A stretch of 64,000 bases of DNA from Pseudomonadota bacterium (GTDB taxonomy: Bacteria; Bdellovibrionota; Bacteriovoracia; Bacteriovoracales; Bacteriovoracaceae), in assembly GCA_027487685.1 (NCBI GenBank), contig JAIYDC010000081.1, positions 1 through 64,000 on the forward strand, in the 5' to 3' direction. Positions 1 through 7,867 of this stretch are shown here, piece after piece. The notes under the pieces were generated by a model. The model made no database searches and had not been told where the DNA came from. It saw nothing but the letters and a program-made list of their open reading frames with translations. Position 1 is the stretch's first letter. Each line of letters begins with the position of its first letter. Both the position numbers and the translations under genes were made by a program.

Positions 1-11
1 AAAGGAACAGT

Positions 12-41
12 TAGTCTTGAAATATTTGACACTTAAGACTA
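12..41. promoter_or_regulatory. Spaced inverted repeat upstream of ahpC
   Basis: A perfect 7-bp inverted repeat, TAGTCTT (12-18) and AAGACTA (35-41), brackets the -35-like hexamer TTGACA (26-31). This is the layout expected of an operator over a promoter for a peroxide-responsive gene. No good -10 lies 16-18 bases after TTGACA; a separate -10-like TATAAC occurs at 78-83. The assignment is inference only. Confidence 0.3.
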
Positions 42-106
42 GATTTTTCAAATCCACTTTTCAATACCGAAATTGGTTATAACTTTTTTTGTTTAAGGAG
101 TCTCTC

Positions 107-691
107 ATGGCACGTTTAGTTGGAAACAAAGCGCCCTTCTTTAAGGCCGATGCCCTCGTTAATGGCGAGAACAAGTCTGTCTCTCTGGACGACTTCAAAG
201 GCAAGTGGAAAGTGCTCTTCTTCTATCCTCTCGACTTCACCTTCGTATGCCCAACAGAGATCATCGCTTTCTCTGACGCCGCTGAGAAGTTTAAGGGCAT
301 CAACTGCGAGCTCATCGCATGTTCTGTCGACTCGTTCTTCTCGCACCTCGCATGGACGAAACAGCCCCGCAACGACGGCGGTCTTGGTGAAGTAAGGTTC
401 CCGATCATGGCCGACCTCGACAAGAAGGTCGCTCGGGATTATGAGGTTCTGGTCAACGACTCCGTCGCTCTACGCGGCCTTTTCATCATCGACAATAATG
501 ACGTCATCCAGCACTCAACGATCAACAATCTTTCAGTAGGTCGGAACGTTGAAGAAACACTGCGCCTCGTAGAAGCCTACCAGTTCACGGCCAAGTCCGG
601 AGAAGTTTGCCCGGCCAATTGGAAGAAAGGTGCAGACAGCATGAAGCCAGATACACAGGGCTCAAAGTCTTGGTTCAAAAAGAACGCATAG
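107..691 (+). CDS. ahpC: Typical 2-Cys peroxiredoxin (AhpC/Prx1 family)
   Basis: A thiol peroxidase that reduces hydrogen peroxide and organic peroxides in the cytoplasm. The peroxidatic cysteine is Cys48 in FTFVCPTE and the resolving cysteine is Cys168 in GEVCPANW, so both catalytic cysteines of the family are present. A GGLG motif (DGGLGEVRFP), associated with peroxide-sensitive Prx1 enzymes, is also present, although the C-terminus has SWFKK where a YF motif would be expected. The ORF track begins at an upstream TTG (89), but ATG 107 follows AAGGAG (95-100) and is the better start, giving 194 residues. A strong terminator follows, so the gene is probably monocistronic. No ahpF or other reductase gene is nearby. 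Confidence 0.95.
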   Translation: MARLVGNKAPFFKADALVNGENKSVSLDDFKGKWKVLFFYPLDFTFVCPTEIIAFSDAAEKFKGINCELIACSVDSFFSHLAWTKQPRNDGGLGEVRFPIMADLDKKVARDYEVLVNDSVALRGLFIIDNNDVIQHSTINNLSVGRNVEETLRLVEAYQFTAKSGEVCPANWKKGADSMKPDTQGSKSWFKKNA

Positions 692-720
692 TTCCTGACC
701 ATTTCGTTCAGTGACTTTTT

Positions 721-748
721 GGGGGGAGCGTTTTGCTCCCCCCTTTTT
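721..748 (+). terminator. Intrinsic terminator of ahpC
   Basis: GGGGGGAGC (721-729) pairs perfectly with GCTCCCCCC (735-743) across a 5-base loop, followed by TTTTT. It sits 29 bases after the ahpC stop codon. Confidence 0.92.
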
Positions 749-1014
749 AGTTAGACGCGAAAAGTCACCACCTTTAGCACTGACAGGTGGTGTAAGAAGT
801 GTAAATTGTTCCGGTTTTTCTCCCCGCGCCATCAGTAATCTTTACAAAAACTCAAGGGCCAGCTGAGTTTGTCCTTCATAAAGGGTTCTAGGGCCTATAA
901 AAAGACCCCCTTCGAATTACTAAATGAGTTTGTTGAGGTTTGGCCTCGCGTTTGTAATTCACATACGACAGACCATCTGAACACGAGGTTCGGATGCTAC
1001 CACGAGGAACATGA
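749..1014. other. Intergenic stretch with an 8-bp hairpin
   Basis: There is no convincing ORF here. An 8-bp perfect inverted repeat, CACCACCT (766-773) and AGGTGGTG (785-792), forms a hairpin with no T-tract, so it is not a terminator. The rest is unremarkable and must hold the promoter of the 88-residue gene at 1015, though no near-consensus promoter is visible. Confidence 0.4.
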
Positions 1015-1281
1015 ATGAACGTGATTTGCTTAACTGACTACAAGGAAACTAAAGAACTTCAGCGCTGCGAGGAAACTTACACCCGCTATTTAAAGTCACT
1101 GGGAAACTCCCAGCTTGAGATCGAGGTCAATGTTCTCTTAGAGGAGTTTTCCGGCGACATCTATGGTAAGGATTTTTTCTCAAAGGGTCGCCTTATTCTA
1201 AATGAAATTGGCCTGAGGGCCCAGGAACCGGTACGTACAAAGATTCAGAACATCGCTCGCGAAACTCTCCGCCTGATTTAG
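1015..1281 (+). CDS. Small conserved-looking cytoplasmic protein, unknown function
   Basis: 88 residues with no signal peptide or membrane segment. It is predicted to be mostly helical, with a charged N-terminal half (DYKETKELQRCEETYTRYL) and a C-terminal amphipathic helix ending RETLRLI. ATG 1015 is preceded by GAGGA about 7 bases upstream. A competing ATG at 1011 is out of frame and stops after 8 codons. The gene is monocistronic, between ahpC and dps. I do not recognise a family and assign no function. Confidence 0.65.
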   Translation: MNVICLTDYKETKELQRCEETYTRYLKSLGNSQLEIEVNVLLEEFSGDIYGKDFFSKGRLILNEIGLRAQEPVRTKIQNIARETLRLI

Positions 1282-1392
1282 TCAGTAGCGTCCGGCCTCT
1301 TAGCCAGGTCCTGCGCTCCTTATAGGGCGTAGCACCTGAAAGCTCTCATGCTAGACCTTCTCTGATAATTCCCTTCAAATTTTCATCTCCCT

Positions 1393-1519
1393 CTCAAGCT
1401 TTCATGGGCAGTTCATGTCCACTACTGCTTGAGCAAAAAGCCATTCTTCCAAACCTGACCGGGGAAAAACTCCCCGAAGGTGCAAGACCTTCTCCTCTTT
1501 CGGGTCGAGCGGCCGGTCA
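1393..1519 (+). ncRNA. Candidate structured RNA / leader upstream of dps
   Basis: Several helices pack into about 125 bases. CTCAAGC (1393-1399) pairs with GCTTGAG (1427-1433). An outer TGACC (1456-1460)/GGTCA (1515-1519) stem encloses GGGGA/TCCCC (1461-1465/1471-1475) and GAAGGT/ACCTTC (1476-1481/1487-1492), giving a multi-branch shape. No T-tract follows, so it is not a simple terminator. It ends about 60 bases before the dps start, compatible with a 5' UTR element or a separate small RNA. I do not recognise a known riboswitch consensus. Confidence 0.4.
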
Positions 1520-1579
1520 TTGTGTGGCTTGCCCCTTGCTCATTAACTAAAATGATAGCTAATAAACATGGAGGTCCAT

Positions 1580-2095
1580 ATGGTCAACAAGATCGAAGCG
1601 GAATTCACCCAGCAACCGATTAACATCGGGATCGACGAGCAGGCGCGCAAACAGGTCTGCAAAGGTCTCTCGAGGCTTCTCGCTGACTCCTATCTCCTCT
1701 ACCTTAAGACGCAGAACTATCACTGGAACGTTACGGGAAAGATGTTTCAGTCACTGCATACGCTCTTCGAAGAGCAGTATAAAAACCTCGCCGAGGCCAT
1801 TGACCAGATTGCTGAGCGAATTCGGGCCCTCGGGGAATTTGCACCTGGCTCTTTCGCTGCCTTTTCGAAGGTGACCTCTCTCAAGGAAGAAAATGGCATC
1901 CCTACCGCTGAGGAAATGGTCCATAACCTCGTCGTTGGTCATGAAACAGTTGTGAGTTCGGCGAGAGAGATCATCAACCTCTGCGGAGAGGCAGAGGATG
2001 ATGTGACGGCCGACCTGATGGTCGAGCGGATGCAGATCCACGAGAAATATGCTTGGATGCTAAGGTCGATGATCACCTCACAGAGGGGTCACTGA
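1580..2095 (+). CDS. dps: Dps-family ferritin-like DNA-protection protein
   Basis: A dodecameric mini-ferritin that oxidises and stores iron and protects DNA during starvation and oxidative stress. The family signature is clear: NYHWNVTG with the ferroxidase histidine, then LHTLFEEQYKNLAEAIDQIAERIRALG carrying the inter-subunit acidic ligands. Length 171 is usual. The ORF track starts at ATG 1568, but GGAGGT (1570-1575) is the ribosome-binding site for ATG 1580, which is chosen. The gene lies near ahpC, consistent with an oxidative-stress theme. The stop overlaps the convergent kinase gene by 7 bases. A structured leader candidate lies upstream. Confidence 0.93.
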   Translation: MVNKIEAEFTQQPINIGIDEQARKQVCKGLSRLLADSYLLYLKTQNYHWNVTGKMFQSLHTLFEEQYKNLAEAIDQIAERIRALGEFAPGSFAAFSKVTSLKEENGIPTAEEMVHNLVVGHETVVSSAREIINLCGEAEDDVTADLMVERMQIHEKYAWMLRSMITSQRGH

Positions 2096-3606
2096 AGGTA
2101 GCGTCTTACATTTGTGACCAGGCCCTCAAGGTCGATGGGCTTGGTGATGATGTGCTGATAAAGCCCAGAGGGTACGTTCCGTTCGACTTCTTTAGGTGAA
2201 GCAGAGATCATTACGACCGGACACTGCTTCACCTGCGAGATTTGACTTTTATGAACAACGAACTCACTGCCCTTCATGTCGTCCATATGATAGTCCACGA
2301 CGATGAGATGGGGTGCGCCTGACTCTTCTCGTAACACCGCCAGCGCCTCTAAGGGCGAGCTAAAGGCACGGACCGCTATCCCCTCTTTTTGTAGGGCCCA
2401 GCACATGACCTCCCGAAGATCATCGTCGTCGTCGACAATGTAGACGAGTTTTCGCTGATCAGTCCGTCGATCGGCGCGCCTTATATCGGACACTGGCCCC
2501 TTCGGAAGAGTAAAACTAAAACGAGCTCCTGCTTCAGGGAGATTTTCCGCGCCAATATGCCCTCCGTGGGCCTCCACGACAGACTTGCAAATGAATAACC
2601 CAAGTCCCGTTCCCGAGATCTTACCATCGCCACCGGTCCAGTACTTATCGAAGACTTTATGCAGGTCAACTTGAGACAGCCCCGATCCGGAATCATTGAC
2701 GGCAACGGTCACCTCATGCTCGTGCTCCTCGAGTGTGATGCAGATCGTTCCAGCAGCGGGACTGAACTTAACGGCATTACTCATGAGATTGCAGATCACT
2801 TGAAACATTTTGTTTCTATCCACCGAGAAAAAGGCCCCCTGAGGAATCGCGGTGAGAAGGATCAGCTCTTTCTCCTGCGCCAAGGGGCGAAGCGAGTCGA
2901 TCACGTCCTGAACAAGTTTAGCGACACTTACGTTTTGCCTTGTGAGCTGAGTGAGGCCATTTTCGGTTTTGTTCTTGTCCAGGAGGTCTGAAATCAAAAC
3001 CTTCATCCGATCAGTTGTTTTTAAAATGCGGTTGGCCTGAATTTTCACTTCTTCTGAGAGGACGGATTTGCCGGCCCGGTCCGCTGCTCGGAGAAGCATC
3101 TGGGCCTCTAGTTGGATCGCGCTCAAAGGATTTTTAATGTCGTGGGAAACGATCGCGAGCATCTGCTCCTTGGCCCCGAGGGCCTCATGGGCGAGCTGAT
3201 GGGCGCGTGCTTCCTTTTCCCGAGTTTCGTTTTCACGTCGGATACGGCGAACAACACTAGTGAGCCGCTCGAGGTTTGAGCGCAAGACTACATCCTCGAC
3301 TCCAGACTTTATCAGGTCGACAACAATCTCATCTCCGATACCATCGGTCACGAGGACGAGAGGTGCCTCTGACCCCTCTTTACGGAGCAATCCCAGGACG
3401 TCAGGCACAGATACGGTGGTAAAGGCGCTGTTGAGGATGACCATGGACCAGCTTCCGGCCGCAAGGTGAGTGCGAAACTCGGCCAGTCCGGAGACAACCT
3501 CGGCTTCCACGGCGAGTTCATCTCGGGCCAGCTCCCGGATGAGCGGCTCAGGCGAGGTCACCGGATCTTCGATGATTAGGACACGGAGTTGTTGATTGGC
3601 GTACAT
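2089..3606 (-). CDS. Hybrid sensor histidine kinase with N-terminal pseudo-receiver
   Basis: About 505 residues, soluble. Residues 1-125 have a receiver fold (LRVLIIEDP) but the phospho-acceptor position reads VILNS, with Asn59 where Asp is expected. A short coiled linker precedes a HisKA domain with His155 in IVSHDIKNPLSAI. A full HATPase domain follows with N-box NLMSNAVKF, DSGSG and GTGLGLF. The C-terminal receiver is intact (YIVDDDDDLRE; acceptor Asp in VVDYHMDD). The terminal receiver together with the upstream Hpt gene implies a phosphorelay. ATG 3606 has AAAGGTG just upstream; the track's GTG 3612 is less likely. The input signal is unknown; there is no membrane segment. Confidence 0.88.
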   Translation of the reverse strand: MYANQQLRVLIIEDPVTSPEPLIRELARDELAVEAEVVSGLAEFRTHLAAGSWSMVILNSAFTTVSVPDVLGLLRKEGSEAPLVLVTDGIGDEIVVDLIKSGVEDVVLRSNLERLTSVVRRIRRENETREKEARAHQLAHEALGAKEQMLAIVSHDIKNPLSAIQLEAQMLLRAADRAGKSVLSEEVKIQANRILKTTDRMKVLISDLLDKNKTENGLTQLTRQNVSVAKLVQDVIDSLRPLAQEKELILLTAIPQGAFFSVDRNKMFQVICNLMSNAVKFSPAAGTICITLEEHEHEVTVAVNDSGSGLSQVDLHKVFDKYWTGGDGKISGTGLGLFICKSVVEAHGGHIGAENLPEAGARFSFTLPKGPVSDIRRADRRTDQRKLVYIVDDDDDLREVMCWALQKEGIAVRAFSSPLEALAVLREESGAPHLIVVDYHMDDMKGSEFVVHKSQISQVKQCPVVMISASPKEVERNVPSGLYQHIITKPIDLEGLVTNVRRYLQ

Positions 3607-3615
3607 GTGCACCTT

Positions 3616-3822
3616 TTATGACTCGAACATCATCGCGTTCAATGCGGTTTGAAGAACCTGGCCACGGAGCAGGATTGCCCTAGGGACTTCTTGCCTTAGG
3701 AGTCCTTCCCCCAAGAGCCGGCGCAGGGAGCGCCGGAAGAGTCTGTCGACCTTTAACTCATTATTTTCCCTCGATTTCTTCTTCATTCCGTCCCTCTGCT
3801 CTTCCATCGTCGAATTCAGCAC
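3616..3822 (-). CDS. Small basic protein between the Hpt gene and the kinase
   Basis: 68 residues, very basic (RRSLRRLLGEGLLRQEVPRAI), with no recognisable domain. It fills the gap between the Hpt gene and the hybrid kinase. Its GTG start overlaps the Hpt stop (GTGTGCTGA) and its stop lies just upstream of the kinase start, a layout typical of a coupled operon gene. No strong ribosome-binding site is visible. It could be a spurious ORF; the position is the main argument for it. Confidence 0.4.
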   Translation of the reverse strand: MLNSTMEEQRDGMKKKSRENNELKVDRLFRRSLRRLLGEGLLRQEVPRAILLRGQVLQTALNAMMFES

Positions 3823-4091
3823 ACCGTCATTCGGGCCGTCTTCAGAACCCCCTCTATTTTCTGAATCAGAAGCTTAATCCGGTCCTTGTCTCGCTTCTCT
3901 GCAGCACGTTCCATTTCAAAACCCAGGCCTGCGATCTGTGGGAAGTCGAAGGTCACGGCATTACCTTTGATCTGGTGACCCATCTTTTGAGCGAAAGAGA
4001 AGTCCTCAGCATCTAAACTGAGGTGCAGCTTCTCGATATCCTGAAGCCGGCGGAGCAAGTACTTGACCTTCAATTCAGCGGGAACCTTCAT
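3816..4091 (-). CDS. Hpt-domain phosphotransfer protein
   Basis: A small histidine phosphotransfer protein that would shuttle phosphate between receivers, plausibly with the hybrid kinase encoded just downstream. The Hpt signature is GHQIKGNAVTFDFPQIAGLG, with His39 as the phospho-site followed by the usual K-G-N/S pattern. The ORF track starts at 4247, but the first 52 codons do not look like Hpt sequence; ATG 4091 (MKVPAELKVKYLL) gives a 91-residue protein of normal Hpt size. The start choice is inference, since the ribosome-binding site (AAAGAA) is weak. It is the first gene of a three-gene minus-strand operon. Confidence 0.75.
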   Translation of the reverse strand: MKVPAELKVKYLLRRLQDIEKLHLSLDAEDFSFAQKMGHQIKGNAVTFDFPQIAGLGFEMERAAEKRDKDRIKLLIQKIEGVLKTARMTVC

Positions 4092-4286
4092 AAGTATTCT
4101 TTGGTATAAGAGGTTATACAAACTCGCGCGGATCATAATCATTAGCAGCAGTCCATGGCCAATTTTGTTGTTTAAATTTTTCCTTAAGGTAAACGCTGTG
4201 GTGTAGGTAATATTTTCAACTCCCCTAGGCCACGATGTGAAATTCACGCATAATGCAAAAGTTCGACTTCCCTGGAGACAGCTCCT

Positions 4287-4820
4287 ATGAAAAATCTAAG
4301 CCTACTTATCCTCACTTTGAGCGTTATGGCCTGTGATCCTTACGGCTTCGGATTTAAGAATAATCCTGCCTATGTCATGGATGAGGCCTTCAAGGCGATC
4401 ACGAACCTAGACGTCGAGTCATTTCTAGAGGTCACGGCCAAGGAAGCTCTCTGCGTTTATGGAAACGAGAAGGGCGTTCTTTTCTTGAAAGACCAGCTTC
4501 AGATAAAAAATGAGGATGTACGCCTCATTCCCAAGATGAGCGCTTCCCGCCACAATTCTGTCCCGGTGTTCGTTGGTTACTGGTCCTACTATCACGAACG
4601 ATACACCATCGAGATCCGCGATAGAGCAACAGAAAAATTACTGGTCCAAACGATTATTGATTGCGACTACGGGACTGATGGGGAAAAGAGCCCAAAGCTC
4701 TTGAACCTGCGGAAAGATAAATACAAGAAGAAAGAATGTCGTGCGGTGAAGCTCATTCCCGCAAGCTTCACTTCCCTTCAGGTACCACCCAGGTGCGATC
4801 TCCTTCGGGTCGACCTATAA
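4287..4820 (+). CDS. Predicted lipoprotein, unknown function
   Basis: 177 residues. An N-terminal lipoprotein signal with lipobox LSVMAC puts Cys16 as the lipidated residue. The mature protein is probably periplasmic and outer-membrane anchored. An NTF2-like look (MDEAFKAITNLDVESFLE) is suggestive, but I do not claim it. Three further cysteines in the C-terminal half (IIDCDYG, KKECRAV, PRCDLL) may form disulfides. ATG 4287 has GGAG about 11 bases upstream. The 3' end overlaps the convergent PilZ gene by 6 bases. Confidence 0.7.
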   Translation: MKNLSLLILTLSVMACDPYGFGFKNNPAYVMDEAFKAITNLDVESFLEVTAKEALCVYGNEKGVLFLKDQLQIKNEDVRLIPKMSASRHNSVPVFVGYWSYYHERYTIEIRDRATEKLLVQTIIDCDYGTDGEKSPKLLNLRKDKYKKKECRAVKLIPASFTSLQVPPRCDLLRVDL

Positions 4821-5378
4821 CCACTGAAGTCCTTTGTAGTCTGATGTGACTGTTGACCGGAGTTCAGCGATCCGATCCGTTTCTCCGTAGCCCAGGATTT
4901 GTGCTAGAGTGCGGGCCTTCAGTCGGGTCTCCTCGCTCGTATTGAAGGAGTCAAGAAGCGTCTGAAGAAAGATCAGGTTGGCAGTAAAGTTTCCGACGAA
5001 CTCTTCGATACAGCGAGAATCCTGATCGGACACTCGCACGAACTCTAACCCCACTCGAACCTTAAAAATATTATCGAGACTGGTCGAGAGTTGCTCCCGG
5101 CGAACAATCCTGGCCGTAGCACGGATCACATGCCGGGAGAAAATCTCATAGGTAAAAGTCTGAAGCTTTAGTAGAGAGAAATTTTTCAGAGCTGGAAGCT
5201 TAGTGAGTGCGAAGATCACCGGCACTTCGTCCTTCCGGGGGATCCTAGGGATCTCTGAAAGAAGAATGCCTCCTTCAGAGATGTTGATCGCCCGGGCCTT
5301 AAGAACGTAAGGCCCGTCCGCAAAGAGGATATCCTCGCGGAATGGGGCCCGTAAGTGCCTTCTTTGGTAGTCTTTCAT
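4815..5378 (-). CDS. PilZ-domain protein, probable cyclic-di-GMP receptor
   Basis: 187 residues. The N-terminal PilZ domain has both cyclic-di-GMP motifs: RRHLR (R6xxxR10) and NISEGG (from residue 33, the D/NxSxxG motif). A helical C-terminal extension of about 60 residues follows (FVGNFTANLIFLQTLLDSF). Such proteins relay second-messenger levels to motility, secretion or transcription; the target here is unknown. The ATG lies 3 bases after the phoH stop with no good ribosome-binding site, so coupling to phoH is likely. Confidence 0.85.
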   Translation of the reverse strand: MKDYQRRHLRAPFREDILFADGPYVLKARAINISEGGILLSEIPRIPRKDEVPVIFALTKLPALKNFSLLKLQTFTYEIFSRHVIRATARIVRREQLSTSLDNIFKVRVGLEFVRVSDQDSRCIEEFVGNFTANLIFLQTLLDSFNTSEETRLKARTLAQILGYGETDRIAELRSTVTSDYKGLQWL

Positions 5379-5380
5379 GC

Positions 5381-6697
5381 TTATAGGAGTTTCGAGGCAA
5401 TCTCCGAGAGCGGCGAGCGCTCCCCAACCTGGAGTTTAACATGGGCCACGATATCTTCGCCTTTGAGCTTGTCGATCGTGTAAACTAGACCATTATTGAG
5501 GGAGTCCAGGTAGGGATTGTCGATCTGCTCTGAGTCCCCGGTCAGGACAATCTTAGTCCCCTCGCCCGCGCGAGTGATAATTGTCTTGATCTCATGCGGA
5601 GTCAGGTTCTGTGATTCATCCACAATCATAAACTGCTGCGGCAGCGAGCGGCCTCGGATGTATGTCAATGGCTCAACGTGGAGGAGCCCTTGGTTAATGA
5701 GTTCATCCCAGGTTGTCATTTCATTGCGAGCGCGCTGGTTCCCAAATAGGAAATCAATGTTATCAAAAATCGGCTGCATCCATGGACCCAGCTTTTCGTT
5801 AATGTCACCGGGTAGAAAACCAAGGTCTCGCCCCATAGGGACAATCGGCCGTGAGACCAGAACACGGGAGTAGTTCTGCTTGGTGATCGCGCACTCAAGA
5901 CCAGCGGCGATAGCAAGGAGGGTCTTCCCGGTTCCTGCTTTTCCTACCAGGGAAACAAGGTTGATTTCGTTGTTTAGGAGAGCGTCGAGCGCGAACTGCT
6001 GCTCGATATTCTTTGGGTGGATTCCCCAAACCCCTTCTTTTGGCTTAATTAACGGGACGATGCCGCCCTTCTTGGCGTGGAAGCGCCCGAGGACCTTTTT
6101 GAAAGGATTGTTTCGGTCAGCGAGAACCAGGTACTCGTTGGGATAAATGCTCGGGATTTCGCCTGCGTCTAGACGCAGGAAGCGTTCCCGTTCGAATTCT
6201 TCAATTTTTTCCAGGTCAAAGCCCACAACCCGCTGACCTGAATAGAGCTCGTCGACGGTAACGTCGGTGGTCTCGTAGTCTTCGGCATGAATGTTGACAG
6301 CATCTGATTTAATCCGAAGATTGATGTCCTTCGTAATCAGAGTGACGTTCTCACCCGCCTCTTTAAGGTTCAAGGCGCTAGCGAGGATAATGTTATCGTT
6401 AAGGTCGAGCTTGAGGCCAGCCGCAGCGCTGCCACTATACTCTTTAGTGACGCTTACCTGAAGCGTTCCTCCCTGCTCAAGTTTGATCCCCTTGAAGAGC
6501 GAGCCTTCACTGCGGAATCCGTCAATCAGCCGTGAAAAGTAGCGGGCATTGCGACCGTTTTCATTTTGATCCTTTTTGAACCGATCGAGTTCCTCGATGA
6601 CGGTTAAAGGGATAAAGACTTTATTGTTTGGTCCAAACTTGTTGATGGCAAGGGGGTCTAGTAGCAGGACGTTAGTGTCCAGGATGAACGTTTTATT
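5381..6697 (-). CDS. PIN-PhoH fusion ATPase (PhoH2/YlaK-like)
   Basis: 439 residues. The N-terminal PIN RNase-like domain begins FILDTNVLLLDP with conserved acidic residues (ELDRFKK, TKDINLRIK). The C-terminal PhoH RecA-like ATPase has Walker A GKAGTGKT, VSRPIVPMGRDLGFLPG and Walker B-region FMIVDESQNLTPHE, then TGDSEQID. Family members are thought to be RNA helicase-nucleases in RNA turnover. The start is TTG (codon 6700-6698 on the minus strand; the interval here begins after it), preceded by a strong GGAGGA at 7-base spacing; no ATG is available. It is followed by the PilZ gene 3 bases later. A run of nine G lies upstream. Confidence 0.9.
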   Translation of the reverse strand, partial: NKTFILDTNVLLLDPLAINKFGPNNKVFIPLTVIEELDRFKKDQNENGRNARYFSRLIDGFRSEGSLFKGIKLEQGGTLQVSVTKEYSGSAAAGLKLDLNDNIILASALNLKEAGENVTLITKDINLRIKSDAVNIHAEDYETTDVTVDELYSGQRVVGFDLEKIEEFERERFLRLDAGEIPSIYPNEYLVLADRNNPFKKVLGRFHAKKGGIVPLIKPKEGVWGIHPKNIEQQFALDALLNNEINLVSLVGKAGTGKTLLAIAAGLECAITKQNYSRVLVSRPIVPMGRDLGFLPGDINEKLGPWMQPIFDNIDFLFGNQRARNEMTTWDELINQGLLHVEPLTYIRGRSLPQQFMIVDESQNLTPHEIKTIITRAGEGTKIVLTGDSEQIDNPYLDSLNNGLVYTIDKLKGEDIVAHVKLQVGERSPLSEIASKLL

Positions 6698-6718
6698 CAA
6701 GAGAGTCCTCCAATCCGT

Positions 6719-6727
6719 GGGGGGGGG
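6719..6727 (+). repeat. Poly-G tract of nine
   Basis: GGGGGGGGG between the outer-membrane protein gene and the phoH-like gene, in the 5' region of phoH on the minus strand. Runs of this length can slip during replication and alter promoter spacing. No promoter is assigned around it. Confidence 0.6.
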
Positions 6728-6751
6728 TATGCTTCAATTTAGGATAGGGAA

Positions 6752-7867
6752 TTAGGCGTCGAATGAAAAGTCAAATAAGGACACGTAGATGATAAAGCGA
6801 CGGCCCTTCGTTTGCTTATACCTGGAGCCCAGTTCAACGTCGTAAAATCCTGCGGTAAAACTGGCGAAGGCAAGATCCACTGTTGCACCGTAGCTGTAGT
6901 AGCCGCTGTTCATTCCGGCGAGGACTTTTAGCCCTGGGATTCCGACCTGTGCTCCAAGACGAAGGCGCTTCCCTAGCTCCATGCTCTCATTCAGGCCTCG
7001 GACATCGGCCGAGAGGATGTAATGGAAAAGTTTAAAGTCCTGGCCCGCGGCAAGGCCTAGGTTGAGCTGATCACGAATGTCCGCCACCTGGAGTTTGTCG
7101 GCAGTCTCCGGCTCTGAGAACTTGGTTCCCCTGATATCCAGGGCCGCCAGACCTAAAGCGATCTGACTATTTCCACTGCGGTAAACATGCTCAAGTCCAG
7201 CGTCGAGGCCGTATCCAACACCCTTAACACGACCAAAAGATTTTATGAGCTTATCGAGCTCTTCCTGCCCAAGAGAGTCAAGTACTGTCGGACCTGCCAG
7301 CGCCAGCGTATCTCGCAATCCCGTGCGTTCGATGTACTTTGCGCCAAGGCCCAGAGTGGTCTGTGAACCACTTTGGGACTTGGAACTTAAGCGCCCTGAT
7401 CCAAGTGGAATGCCAACGCCCAAGAGGACACCCTTGTCGCTCCGAAGGTCAAGGTCGAGCATTGGTCTCGAAGGATTTCGCAGCAGTAAGTCGTAGCTTT
7501 CAGAAGCGAGGAATGAAACTCCCACGTTGAAGAGCTTAAAACCCGGAGCGATTCCCGCGCCCGCATGAACAGGATAATCCATCAAGACCCGTGAAGCCCC
7601 GATGGGTTCCTGAGGGAAATCGTTGAATCGATCAAGGTCTCCCAGCACATTAGTTCCAGTGAACAAGGGGTTCAGTGGGGTCAGAGTTAGGTCTCTTTTG
7701 TGTCGCCCAAGGCTTGCAGGATTATAGAAGAGCGTAAAGGCATCATCATTAACCGCCGTGAAGGCATCTCCCATGAGTAGGCCCTCGGGAGAGCGGAGCG
7801 TGTAAGGATTATCAAAAGCATGGAGCCCAGTCGACGCAAGAGCGAGGACTAAGAGCAGGAGTTTCAC
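6752..7867 (-). CDS. Outer-membrane beta-barrel protein (PorV/UPF0164-like)
   Basis: 371 residues with a signal peptide (LLLLVLALASTGLHA). The mature start, SPEGLLMGDAFTAVNDDAFTLFYNPASLG, is the motif seen at the N-terminus of PorV/UPF0164/FadL-like barrel proteins. Alternating beta-strand sequence continues to the C-terminus, which ends in an aromatic-rich strand (FIIYVSLFDFSFDA). Probable outer-membrane location; the substrate is unknown. Its GTG start overlaps the stop of the upstream lipoprotein gene by 4 bases (GTGA), with AGG 7 bases upstream, so the two are co-translated and may act together. Confidence 0.72.
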   Translation of the reverse strand: MKLLLLVLALASTGLHAFDNPYTLRSPEGLLMGDAFTAVNDDAFTLFYNPASLGRHKRDLTLTPLNPLFTGTNVLGDLDRFNDFPQEPIGASRVLMDYPVHAGAGIAPGFKLFNVGVSFLASESYDLLLRNPSRPMLDLDLRSDKGVLLGVGIPLGSGRLSSKSQSGSQTTLGLGAKYIERTGLRDTLALAGPTVLDSLGQEELDKLIKSFGRVKGVGYGLDAGLEHVYRSGNSQIALGLAALDIRGTKFSEPETADKLQVADIRDQLNLGLAAGQDFKLFHYILSADVRGLNESMELGKRLRLGAQVGIPGLKVLAGMNSGYYSYGATVDLAFASFTAGFYDVELGSRYKQTKGRRFIIYVSLFDFSFDA

